Position numbers and translations under genes: made by a program. Source: Paragordius varius (lineage: Eukaryota > Nematomorpha). Taken from it: 64,000 nucleotides of DNA. Positions 47,629-57,462 of the stretch are shown one piece after another (position 1 is the stretch's first letter; each line of letters starts with the position of its first letter). Below the pieces are notes generated by a model. That model searched no databases. It was not told the DNA's origin and saw only the letters and a program-made list of their open reading frames with translations. The stretch covers positions 1,674,001-1,738,000 of the forward strand of contig OZ176058.1 in NCBI GenBank assembly GCA_964247055.1. Reading direction: 5' to 3'.

Positions 47629-48070
47629 TTTTTATTTGATACTTTAATTTTTTATAAAAAAATTTTGCACACCTATAATTGGGTATCATCGTTTTATTAA
47701 CATAAATCGATAGAGTTTGTTCAGCTTTTATGTTTAAGCGTTTACGTATAATCCATATGAGTTGAAATAAAAATTAGTGTTTAAGCTAATAACTTTAAAA
47801 TCATGTATTTTACATATATCTAAATAAAATTATTTTGTGACTATAAAGTAGTTTTATCTTTCTAATTTTTTATTTAATTATAATAAAAATATGCTCACAT
47901 ATCTTAGCTTTATTAATATAAATCGATAGCGTTAATTTGGCTTTTAAAAACATTATAAATACAAATACTGAAAAATTTTGATAATTAAAATTTAGTAAAT
48001 TCCATATTCCTTCAAGTTGGCCTTTATATTAAGAAATAAAAGTTATAGTTTTATTTGGCTTTTAAAACTA

Positions 48071-48380
48071 TCAATTTACAGTCAAAATTTACCCTTTTAC
48101 AATTCAAATTGACCCTCGAACGTTTCAAATTCATCCTAAAAATAAATTATGTGTTTTCTCACTAATATAACTCATTATTAATATAAAATATCTCCTTACT
48201 GCATAGTTAATTATTTTTTCAGTATTATTTTAATTTGAAACAAAATTTTAATTTAACATTTAAAAAATATCGTTAATTTTAAATTTTGTAAATATAATTT
48301 ATTTGAGGGTTTAAATTGTTCCAGGGAGAATTTGAATTGTTTAAGGTTGAATTCGAATAGTTTAAGGGTATATTTAAATC
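48071..48380. mobile_element. Degenerate MITE-1 copy
   Basis: Left arm TCAATTTACAGTCAAAATTT and CAATTCAAATTGACCCTCGA; right arm GAGAATTTGAATTGTTTAAG. The centre (TTTTCTCACTAATATAACTC) matches 47390-47410. Confidence 0.65.
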
Positions 48381-48434
48381 TATAATTTTTATTTAACTCG
48401 TTGATTTTTTATATAAAAAAAAGTTTTTGCACAC

Positions 48435-51061
48435 CTAGAATTAGGTATCATCGTTTTATTAACATAAATCGATAGAGTTTGTTCAGCTTTAATGTTTAAG
48501 CGTTTACGTATAATCCATATGAGTTGTGCTACGCTTAAATCTTGAGGAACCAAATATTTATGTTTATCAATGTCAGGTATGTCGGCATTTGGTATCCGTT
48601 CTATAATTATCTGTTGAATATGAATAGAAAATAAAAAGATATAGCAGAGAAACCTGAAATAAATGTATTTCAATATTTCATTTATGTCTTAAATAATCAG
48701 TTGTTTTTATTAATCAGTTGTTTTAATTAATTAGTGGTTTTAATCAATCACTTGTCTAAATAAATCAGTTTTTTTTATTAATCAGTTGTTTTAATTAATC
48801 AGTTGTCTTAATTAATCAGTTGTCTAAATTAATCAGTTGTTTTAATTAATCAGTTGAATCAGTTGTTTTATTAATCAGTTGTTTTAATTAATAGGTTGTT
48901 TTAATCAGTTTTATTCAACCAGTTGTTTTAATTAATCAGTTGTTTTGATTAATTAGTTGTTTTAATTAATCAGTTGTTTTAATCAGTTTTATTCAACCAG
49001 TTGTCATTAATCACTTGCCTAAATTAATCAGTTGTCTTAATTAATTAATTGTGATTAATCAGTTTTATTCAACCAGTTGTTTTAATTAATCAGTTGTTTT
49101 AATTAATTGGTTGTTTTAATTAATCAGTTGTTTTCATTAATCAGTTGTTTCAATAATACAATATTCATCACATTTATGTTGGCTTATTCACATTATTGTT
49201 GGTCAATTGAGTAATACAATAGCGTTTGGTATTAACACTTGCTCCAATTCAACTTGAAATAGTCGGATACCCCAAACTGATTTTATATTAAATACCTAAT
49301 AAAATATGGAAGGAATCGAAACCATAGCAGAATATAGCACTTATAATAACATTAATAAGACGGAAATGAAAAAATTTGTTCAAAAATAGTTGATTTTACT
49401 TAATACAAGGTAATGACAAAAGGTAAAAATATGGTCAACGTGACATGTGTGCACTGGTAAAATTGAAGAATAATTCAATATAAATCACTTTTTGTCTATA
49501 AAAAGCTTTAAATTTACCATTAAATTTAAATGAATACGATATTTTGCAAATATTTTGCAAAATAAAATGGCGTTCAAGTAGTTTGATATGCAACTTTTTT
49601 ACACTTAATTTTATTTGGATATTTTAGCTTATTATTTATATAATTTTTTATAGTAGGATAGAAGCATAAATTCAATTTGGTAACGTTTCCTTCGTTAGTT
49701 TAATAAAAATGTAAATTATTTAGTCTGGGGTATTTAGATACCCCAATTAAAATCGAAGTATTAAACACATTTAGTCCATAATATAAGGCAACAGTTATTA
49801 ATGTAAGATAGGCAAAAATTGTCCAATTTCAACATTGTATTGTTTTTTTCCATACACTACTGCGTTGTTACCTATTGACCGGACAAAGTATAATGTGAAT
49901 ATTTCTGTATAAATGTGCTTATTGATATTTATATTAAACAAGAAAAGTTATACAGTCATACATCCTTTATTTTATCAAAAATTTATTTATTTTCTTTCGT
50001 TAAATGTTTGGGGTATAAATATTTGATAAAAAATGGAAAAAACATAAGCTTTATGGTGTAATTCTTATATTTTTTATAGATATTGTTTATACCATAGAGC
50101 TCTTGTTTTTTCCATTCTTAAGCAAATATTTATACACACCATTTAAAAAAAAATTTTTTTTATAAAATAAAGGATACATGACTGTAAATACCAGTATTAA
50201 TAAAAAAGTATACAATGTTAGTTTTTTATTGATGATTAACAAATAGAATTTATATACAAAAAGAAGTATTATTAGTTTACAGTTATGAATATTGCATTTA
50301 TTACTGCATTTCACCAATTCGTGAAATGCTAGTTAATTTTGTCATTCAAAATTAAAATTATAAAAACAAAAATTTTTAATTAAAGGAAAAACAAAAAAAA
50401 TTTCTATTTTTATTATAAATGTAATAATTCTTTAATTTCTACCAAAATTTATGTATTAAAAATGTTATTAGGCGCATTAAAATTGATAAATAAAGTAAAA
50501 CTCTATGAAATTTCATTTTCAAATGCATTCATCAAGCGGTAACCTTAATATAAGTTTTTTTGCCCCAAATCAAATATAAAAGATATAAACGAAAAAAACT
50601 ATTTTAAGTCCAAAAGTAATATATGCATTAATTTTAGGGGTTTTATTTAAAAATATATTTTTATAAAAACTAATGGTCATATAAATGTGTTTAATGATGA
50701 TTTCATGATATATTTTCGTCAACTAAAAATATTTTTAATTTTGTGTAAAATATGCTAAAATTACGGAAAAAACTTTCAAAGTATTTGTTTTTTACGTACT
50801 TTTGGGACAATAATTAAATATTTTTTGCTATAAAAATATGTTCTAGTTAAAAATTTCTACAAAAGTTTCAAATAAGATAATAAATATATTTTCAATAAAA
50901 TCATGAAATGCTCACAATAAATAAAGATATTATTAACTTACGGGAATTTTATCGGGATATTTTGTGAAAACTTTCTGTGCTTCGGCTTGTCTTCGAGCTA
51001 TAAGTTAATATAATAAAAACTTACAAAGAACATTTTCTTCTTTAAACTTCCAATTTATCAT
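48435..51061 (-). CDS. GABARAPL2: ATG8-family ubiquitin-like protein, GABARAPL2-like, last exon not found
   Basis: ATG8 proteins are conjugated to phosphatidylethanolamine and drive autophagosome formation and cargo binding. Three minus-strand exons are found: 51061-51025, 50997-50942 and 48610-48435. Joined, they read MINWKFKEENVL SRRQAEAQ, then KVFTKYPDKIPIIIERIPNA, DIPDIDKHKYLVPQDLSVAQ, LIWIIRKRLNIKAEQTLSIY and VNKTMIPNS, about 89 residues. Matches to GABARAPL2 include the N-terminal MKWxFKE, KYPDRVPVI, DIDKxKYLVP, VAQxxWIIRKR and VxKTxP. Phases agree at both introns (1 and 0). The start is the first ATG after an in-frame TGA. Intron 1 is only 27 nt; intron 2 is 2.3 kb and holds a minisatellite and two MITEs. 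The donor after exon 3 is AG|GTGTGC. The C-terminal exon with the lipidated Gly is not seen here. It may lie left of the window, or the gene may be incomplete. Confidence 0.85.
48697..49158. repeat. Minisatellite of about 17 bp (TTTTAATTAATCAGTTG)
   Basis: About 25 tandem units based on TTAATTAATCAGTTGTTTTA, with variants TCTAAATTAATCAGTTG and TTTTATTCAACCAGTTG that themselves recur in the same order (48905-48935, 48985-49000, 49063-49082), indicating a higher-order repeat. It lies in intron 2 of the ATG8-like gene. Confidence 0.92.
49232..49765. mobile_element. MITE-2 copy
   Basis: Left end TAACACTTGCTCCAATTCAAC with GTCGGATACCCCAAAC; right end GTCTGGGGTATTTAGATACC followed by ATCGAAGTATTAA. 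It aligns throughout with 60664-61242 (markers GTCAACGTGACATG, GGTAAAATTGAA, ATGGCGTTCAAGTAG). Non-coding. Confidence 0.8.
49953..50184. mobile_element. Mariner-type MITE, 232 bp, TA target
   Basis: The ends CAGTCATACATCCTTTATTT and AAATAAAGGATACATGACTG are inverted repeats, flanked by TA on both sides (49951-49952, 50185-50186). Inner parts match the TIR of the 3.2 kb element (TTATCAAAAATTTA, GGGTATAAATATTTG, ATACCATAGAGCTCTTG). It pairs along nearly its whole length and would form a long hairpin. The 1511-4751 element, or an intact relative, is the likely source of transposase. Confidence 0.9.
50187..50941. other. A+T-rich part of ATG8-like intron 2
   Basis: I see no gene or repeat shared with the rest of the window. 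The stretch ends at the strong GTAAGT donor of exon 2 (minus strand, 50941-50936). Confidence 0.5.
50998..51024 (-). other. 27-nt intron of the ATG8-like gene
   Basis: The minus strand reads GTAAGTTTTTATTATATTAA then CTTATAG. Removing it joins ...EENVL-S-RRQAEAQK... in phase, matching ATG8 length at this point. The splice sites are strong, with full GTAAGT. For an animal this is an extremely small intron. Confidence 0.85.
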
Positions 51062-51269
51062 TTTCCTGCTTAAACGCTTTTCATAAATTTTTTTCCCAAC
51101 TCAAAATTTATAAAAAAGATTAACAAAAGCTTTAAATTAAAACCTAAGAATGATAAATCATAAGACTTGTATATATATATATGTATGCGTGAAAATATCG
51201 GCCTTTATTGTTCACCATATCACGATCGTAAATCTAAAAATATTGTCAAAAAGTTAGATTTTAGTACAA
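51062..51269. promoter_or_regulatory. Divergent promoter region between the ATG8-like gene and MEAF6
   Basis: The two start codons are 208 bp apart on opposite strands, so both genes must draw their core promoters from this stretch. It contains a short TATATATATATATG tract (51170-51184) and CACGATCGT (51222-51230). No TATA box at a typical distance can be assigned with confidence. The assignment rests on gene positions. Confidence 0.6.
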
Positions 51270-52871
51270 ATGGTGGTTCTGAAAACGACAAATTCCATGT
51301 CAACAACTAAAAAAACTTTAAATAATTCTTCGCTATCTCAAAGCTCATCTGCGGCGCAAACGATTAATTTTGGAGAAGCTAAAACTGAACTGTTAGAACT
51401 CATCAAAAAACGGAAAGAAATTGCGGTATTGTTAAAATATATTTTGTTTGAATTCACACAAAAATTAGTTGTTAAAATTATATTATATAAATTATAAACA
51501 GTTGACAAATCAACTTTTTTGTCATTTAAATATTAATGTTTATTAACAATTTTTTTTTTCAATATCAAACAAATATTAAATATGTTTTTTGTCATCTTTT
51601 AATATGATAAATCAAAATTTACCTTTAATTTTTTTTAAAACTATATGTTTTTAAAAAATTTGTATTTTTAAAACCTTTAAAATTAAATTTTAAAATTCTT
51701 AATATTTTTAGGAAACCTTAGCAAATTTAGAACGACAAATTTATGCTTTTGAAGGCAGTTATTTGGAAGATACAGCACAATATGGGAATATAGTTCGCGG
51801 TTGGGATAAATATTTGTTTTCAAATAAGTAATTATTTTTTTTATATAATTTTTATGTTAATCCTTTAAATTGTTTTTGTATATCATTTTTAATTTTTACC
51901 ATATAAAGTTATTTATTCGAAACCTACTTAAATATATGATTAATATAAAATTTTGTTTTTAAACAGTATGTAAGATTTTAATGTAACATAATATTTGTTT
52001 TTCAACAAGTATTTTGTAAAAAAATAAGATAAACTTGAATTTGTAGAGGAAAATTATATCAAAAATTGAAGAGTTTATTAATTAAATGTATAATTATTCA
52101 TTTTTGCAGTAATTTGTGCAACCTTAAACCGTTTTATTTTTAAAAATAAAAATCGGTATTTTTCTTAAACAAATTAATTACTTAATTTTTTATACAAATA
52201 GTAAGTGTTTTTTTTAACCAACGATAGGTTTTATCCATAAATATCTAAAAAAGTTTTTTTAAATAATTGAGTCCATTTATTTTCTAATATTTTTTTTTAC
52301 AAATATTAAGTTTATTCTTAACTTAATAATACAAGATATATATATATATATATATATATATAATTCAAAATTTAGGATTTTTTTAAAAAATATAGTATTT
52401 CTAAAATATTACAAATTTTATTTTTTATTTTATCTATGTTAGAAATGCATTTGTCAACAAACAATCAAACTCAAACTTGTCCCAAAATGGCGGAGGTGGA
52501 TCAGGTGATCAGTCATCAGCTGTTGGCGGAAACCGAACATCCTTGAACCGGAAAAGTTTTAAAGAAAGTGAACGGCTGTTTTCGCATTCATCCATAACGT
52601 CACGTGCTGCCGTTTCCGGCGCACCCAGTGATGTTGGTAAACTATTTAAAAAATTTTGGGTTTTTGAGAGTTTCAAACTTTGAAAATTGTTTAAATTTTG
52701 AAAAATTGGTATTTGTCTTTTTTTTATAACTTTATAGTTGAGGTTATTTTCAAAATTTACAGTTTTTACTATTAAACGTTTTGAATATGAATTTTTTTGC
52801 TACTTTTTTATTGATTTATTTATATAAATTTTTTAAAAAAATAGTTTATTATATATTTATGATATAAAGAT

Positions 52872-52915
<44 letters not shown>

Positions 52916-54582
52916 ACACTTAATGATGGTACAATCGGTTTTATTCCTACAATATTAAATTTTTAAGTTTGGTTTAAAAATATTAAAATTGTTTAAGTTT
53001 TATTTTATATAGAATTAGACTCATTTAAATTTATTAATCTATTTATTTGTATAGAGTTTTTTTAAAAAAGCTATTCATTTTTTGATCTTCATAAAATGTC
53101 TTTCATGAATTTTATTGTTTAGGTCACACTTAAAACTAAAAGGCCAGTACTGTCTTTAACCTATTATAATTTAATCTTTAAACGTTTCAAAAAAAGTTTT
53201 TATTTCGGGCGAAAAATATATTCTAATATATTAATTTGTTTTAGTATTATGGTTTTTTCCATGAAATTTCTTATAATGAATTTGAAATATCCAACTTTTT
53301 GCCTGTATCTCTAATTTTCCAATAAACAGGTTCATATAGATTCATTAATAAAGAGAGATTTTTAAAATAAATATCGCTATAAAATTAAATAATCGAAAAC
53401 AAATAAAACTTAATCAACTCAGTTACTTCCAATTTTGAAGATTAATAGCTTCGATGAAAATAAAAATTATATTTACAGTTTAAATTCACCCTTGAACAAT
53501 TCAAATTCACCCTCAAACAATTCAAATTTACCCTAAAATAAAATAAGTATTTTCTAAGATTAAAAATTACATATATTTATTTATATTTTTAAATAAAATT
53601 TTGTTCAAATTTAATATAATATTGAAAAAATAATAGACTTTGCCATTAAGATATATTTCATTTGAATGATGAGTTATATTAGCTTCCCGAAAACACATAT
53701 GACGAATTTGAATTGTTTAAGGGTAAATTGAATTGTAAATGGTATATTTTGCTTTTTACCATTTTATTAAATATCATAATAAAGCATACTTTTTCGTTAG
53801 TTTGGGGTGATTTTCAAGTCCGCATAAACAGCTAAAAAATAAGTTTTAAATCTATTCATATTTTAAATGAAATTTGATTAAAAAATCAATATCACTTTTT
53901 TTAAAAAAAATGTCATGATGTAGTTGGCGTTACTATACTTAAAATTGATTAATTATGAGATTTTTTAACCATTTTTGAAATTTAACAAAATTAAAGTTAA
54001 ATTCTTGTAAAATGATAATTTTGATTTAAATTTTCCATTTTATTCTTTTAATAAAAGTGTAAAATTGAATTAGTTTTAACCATTTTTGAAATTTAACAAA
54101 ATTAGAGTTTAATTTTTCTAATATCAATTTTGATTTATATTTTCCATTTTATTCTTTTAATAAAAGTGTAAAATAATTATTAGATTTTTTAACCATTTTT
54201 GAAATTTGACAAATTAGAGTTTAATTCTTCTATTATATAAATTTTGATTTAAATTTTCCATTTTATTATTTTAATAAAAGTGTTAAATTTAATTATGAGA
54301 TTTTTTATTAACATATATCTAACTTACATAGAAATATCTGGATATGGTAACCATACTCAACCACAAACCACTGTACAAAAAGGTTCTAACTCAACTGATT
54401 TTGTTAATAGTGAAACAAGCAAAGACATTATTGGAAATATTTCTACTATTTCCAAAGGAAATAAACACACTTACGAAGAAATTAACTCTGTTAATTATAA
54501 TGATCCTAATAATAACTTAAATATTGCCACCCCTTCAAATAATGGTAGTGTTAAGCGGTTTAAAAAACCCAGATATCGATAA
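51270..54582 (+). CDS. MEAF6: MEAF6/Eaf6, subunit of MYST histone acetyltransferase complexes
   Basis: Eaf6 is a small nuclear coiled-coil subunit of the NuA4/TIP60, HBO1 and MOZ/MORF acetyltransferase complexes. Four exons: 51270-51425, 51712-51827, 52443-52636 and 54332-54582; all phases match (0, 2, 1). Residues about 53-90 are the family signature: [35 protein letters not shown]. Exon 3 carries the second conserved block, [23 protein letters not shown]. Exon 4 is a variable Asn/Ser/Thr-rich tail ending [10 protein letters not shown], comparable to the basic NKKPRADY end of human MEAF6. The N-terminus is extended and Ser/Thr-rich; an alternative start at Met10 is possible. Introns are 286, 615 and 1695 bp. 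The end of exon 4 is repeated twice downstream. The ATG8-like gene starts 208 bp upstream on the other strand. Confidence 0.93.
52336..52362. repeat. (TA)n microsatellite in MEAF6 intron 2
   Basis: A pure TA run with no transposon ends beside it. Confidence 0.9.
52874..52910. repeat. (TA)n microsatellite in MEAF6 intron 3
   Basis: A pure TA run of about 18 units. Confidence 0.9.
53470..53743. mobile_element. MITE-1 copy in MEAF6 intron 3
   Basis: Left arm ATTTACAGTTTAAATTCACC with two AACAATTCAAATTYACCC repeats; right arm GAATTTGAATTGTTTAAGGG and AATTGTAAATGGTA. The centre TGATGAGTTATATTAGCTTC matches the 16455-16475 copy. Non-coding. Confidence 0.85.
53958..54305. repeat. Three-copy tandem repeat (about 112 bp) before the MEAF6 last exon
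   Basis: The sequence TTTTTAACCATTTTTGAAAT, followed by CAAAATTARAGTT, TTTTGATTTAAATTTTCCAT and TTTTAATAAAAGTGT, recurs at about 53963, 54075 and 54187, with the start of a fourth at 54297. It ends about 30 bp before the acceptor of exon 4, so each copy lies in the polypyrimidine/branch-point neighbourhood. Confidence 0.9.
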
Positions 54583-55333
54583 AAAAATTTCTTTTTATCG
54601 ATAAAAATTATTTCCAAAAGCGAAATAATTCTTTAAGAATACATAGTTTTAGAATAAATGTAAAATCATAAATGTGTAATTTATTAAAATAAATTATATT
54701 TTATTTGTTCAAATCAACAAAACAACTTTATGTGTATATACCATTTAAAATTTAAATTCAACCTTAAACAGTTCAAATTCACACTTGAACAATTCTAATT
54801 CACCTCGAACAATTAATAACTTAAACATTACCACCCCTTCAAATAATGGTAGTGTTAAGCGGTTTAAAAAACCCAGATATCGATGAAATAAACCTTTTAA
54901 ATGACAAATTATTTCCAAAAGCGAAATAATTCTTTAAGATTACATAGTTGTAGAATAAACAATGTATAATAATAAATGATAAATTAATATTTAAATAAAT
55001 TTATTTTAATATCTATTATAAATCAATAAAAAGCAAGTTTATGTATATGTATTAACCATTTAAAATTTAAATTCAAACTTAAACAGTTCACTCTTGAACA
55101 ATTCAAATTCACCTCGAACAATTAATAATTTAAACACTGCCACCCCTTCAAATAATGGTAGTGTTAAGCGGTTTATAAAACCAAGATATCGATAAAAAAA
55201 CTCTTTTTAAATGACAAATTATTTCCAAAAGCGAAATAGATTACATAGTTGTAGAATATATGTAAAATAATAAATGTAAAATAATAAATTTTAAAATAAA
55301 TTTATTTTAATGAACGAAAATTTTATATATATG

Positions 55334-55364
<31 letters not shown>
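54506..55364 (+). repeat. Tandem triplication of the MEAF6 last-exon end and 3' flank
   Basis: Three copies with periods of about 305 and 309 bp start at about 54506, 54811 and 55120. Each contains CACCCCTTCAAATAATGGTA and GTGTTAAGCGG, encoding [18 protein letters not shown] and a stop, then CCAAAAGCGAAAT and an A/T-rich tail. Copies 1 and 2 end in a MITE-1 left arm (GTTCAAATTCACACTTGAAC type). Copy 3 leads into a complete MITE-1 (55365-55637). Copies 2 and 3 have no acceptor of their own that I can see and lie after the stop codon, so they probably form 3' UTR or downstream sequence. Confidence 0.88.
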
Positions 55365-55368
<4 letters not shown>

Positions 55369-55637
55369 ATTTACAATTTATAACCCTTAAACAGTTTAAA
55401 TTCATCCTTGAACAATTGAAATTCACCCTTGACAATTTAAGTTCAATAAATTATGCTATTTTAATATTAATTAATACCTATATTTTATATTTTAATTAAA
55501 TTTAAAAAAATACTAAAAAAATACTAAAATATGCCATAAAAATATATTTCGTATTAATAATGAGTTATATAATACCCTGAATTTGAATTGTTCAAGGGTG
55601 AAGAATTGTTCGATGGTGAATTTGAACTGTAATGGTA
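55365..55637. mobile_element. MITE-1 copy after the MEAF6 triplication
   Basis: TACCATTTACAATTTATAAC opens it after a (TA)n tract (55335-55364); GAATTTGAACTGTAATGGTA closes it. Two or three CCTTGAACAATT-type repeats per arm. Non-coding. Confidence 0.85.
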
Positions 55638-56055
55638 TATATATTTCATGTCTTATAAATTTTATTGTCAAATTTGTGAGACTTCTCCGTAGAATACCAA
55701 AATATTTTGGCTTAAGCTATTTAAGAAAATTATTTGTAATAATTTAATTAACTAAATAACTGCTTCATGAATTTTTGATGTCATAAGTCAAATAAAATTT
55801 TAGCACACTTATTGACCAAAAATAGTTAACCAACTCCTTAATCATTTGTAATAATAAGGGTTTGAATAGTCTAAACTACTATATTTTTATGTAAATTTTA
55901 AATATTTTATATTATTTATCAAACACAATTCAAATGTGGTTGATAACACTATTAAAAGCAATACAATTGGAAAAAAAAATTGTTTAGTTAATTAAGGTTT
56001 GAATTTTAAGTTGCTGATAGTTAATATTAACTAATGTTTATCATTTAAATTAATA
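55638..56055. other. A+T-rich spacer, no gene seen
   Basis: Nothing is recognisable on either strand and no repeat is shared with other parts of the window. Confidence 0.5.
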
Positions 56056-56314
56056 ATGTAAATACTGAAATTATACGGACAAAACGAATAAATAAAAAGC
56101 TAATATATTTTTTTTCAAAAGACATCCATATTTTTTTAATATTACTCATTGTTTTAAACTGCGAAGTATAAAATGTATAAGCATATCTAAATTATTTTAA
56201 ATTTATAGTTACATAATATTTTATGAGCTAAGGTTCAAAAATCTAGGGTTGTCTTTTAAAAAAAATATTTGTCTTTATTTTTACCTATTTTGCGTATAAT
56301 TTCAAATTTTACTA
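56056..56314. mobile_element. MITE-3 copy outside the unit array
   Basis: AATACTGAAATTATACGGACA opens it; AAAAGACATCCATATTTTTT and CTAGGGTTGTCTTTTAAAAA are the inner arms; GCGTATAATTTCAAATTTTA closes it. It shows the family is mobile and not just part of the segmental unit. Confidence 0.75.
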
Positions 56315-57408
56315 TATATTGGATGGAATGAAACTCAAAAATTATATCGTATTTGCTAATATATTTACACATTTTTATCAATTTCGACTGTTAAAACTTC
56401 TATTTGTTACAAAAATATAATTATATTTGTTCAAATTATGATTGCCTTTAAATTACTGCTACAGATCAGTTATGAATTAAAATAGTCGAAATTACATCTT
56501 AAGGGCAGCATAAAAAATTAAGAGAAAAGTTTAATTGTATTCCTATAAAAATTCACTGAGAATCAAATCATGGATAAAACCGTCCTATAAAAGCATTCAA
56601 TGCCTAATAATAGCAATAAATACCACATCATCCTATTCAACTGTTTTATTGATTCAAAATTAGTGTTAATAAAAAATTAAATCACATACATCTATATCCT
56701 TATGAGGTTAATCATTATTTTTATTCAAAATATCTTTTCAGTTTGAATCTTTAATTTTAACAATTAATCTTAATTTGTTATCGATGTGACACCATACTAT
56801 TTTCGACCAAAGCATATATGAGTTGCAACATATTTGTTTAAAAACAATCATATTTTATGAAAATTGACACCTTTTTTACGGCAAGTCTTTTTGATGAAAA
56901 TTTGCCTTTAATGTTAAAATACCTTAAGAAATAATTAAAGTGGAATGTTTAACTTGTTTATAAAGGATGCATAGTCAGTATTTATGCATTTATTAAATGA
57001 GCTTTTAAAATTTTTTTAGATGAAGTTAATGTGCAAATTCGAAAAGATTACCAACATTATTTAAACCAGTTAAACATTTTTTAAAAAAGGAAAATAATAA
57101 AAATTACTTACCAAAATCATAATTATCAATAAAACACAATGACAATGAAAGTTATTGTCTGTATAAGAACTATTTGACCACACTTTGACAATTTTTAAAG
57201 AAAGTTATTATTTAAAGGTTATATATTTGTCAAGGGATATCAAAATATTTTTTATAACAAAGATAACAATGAAAATTTTATTTAAAATGCTTAATAACCA
57301 GAAATAACAACCGTAAAGACCGATTTTTAAATTGAAAAATATAGCAAAATATGTTTTTGATCATATAATTATTTAAAGTTTTTCTTAACACTGCGTCCTA
57401 AATCGGAC
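56315..57408. other. A+T-rich spacer, no gene seen
   Basis: Both strands are full of stops and no splice-compatible exon with family resemblance was recognised. A degenerate copy of a known repeat cannot be excluded. Confidence 0.5.
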
Positions 57409-57431
57409 GGGGGGGGGGGGGGGGGGGGGGG
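57409..57431. repeat. Poly-G run of 23 bases
   Basis: Twenty-three consecutive G follow TAAATCGGAC. In such A+T-rich DNA this is exceptional. It may be a true G-quadruplex-prone homopolymer or a length artefact of sequencing or assembly. Confidence 0.85.
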
Positions 57432-57462
57432 ATAAACTGATCATATATATATATAATTATAT

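Larger units (their letters stand above)
46641..48434 (-). repeat. Array of partial ATG8-exon copies with intron flanks
   Basis: At least five partial copies of the tail of the exon at 48435-48610 lie downstream of it on the minus strand. Those at 46653-46745 and 47673-47762 are open and read IWIIRKRLNIKAEQTLSIYV followed by NKAMIPNS or NKTMIPNY, and both keep the AG|GTGTGC donor. Those at 46890-46965, 47117-47195 and 47895-47950 are worn. Between them are shared flanks (ATCATGTATTTTACATA, CAAGTTGGCCTTTATATTAAG) and two degenerate MITE-1 copies. All copies start inside the exon near the same codon (CTC ATA TGG), so they derive from one truncated duplicate, not from whole exons. They are unlikely to be spliced in because no acceptor precedes them. 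Confidence 0.8.

Noticed and set aside
48697-49158. CRISPR-like regular repeats
   Set aside because: Units are short, contiguous, A+T-rich and without spacers; this is a eukaryotic minisatellite.
54811-55200. Second and third MEAF6-like tails as separate genes or alternative last exons
   Set aside because: They lack upstream acceptors and lie directly after the real stop codon in a plain tandem duplication. Transcript data could still change this.
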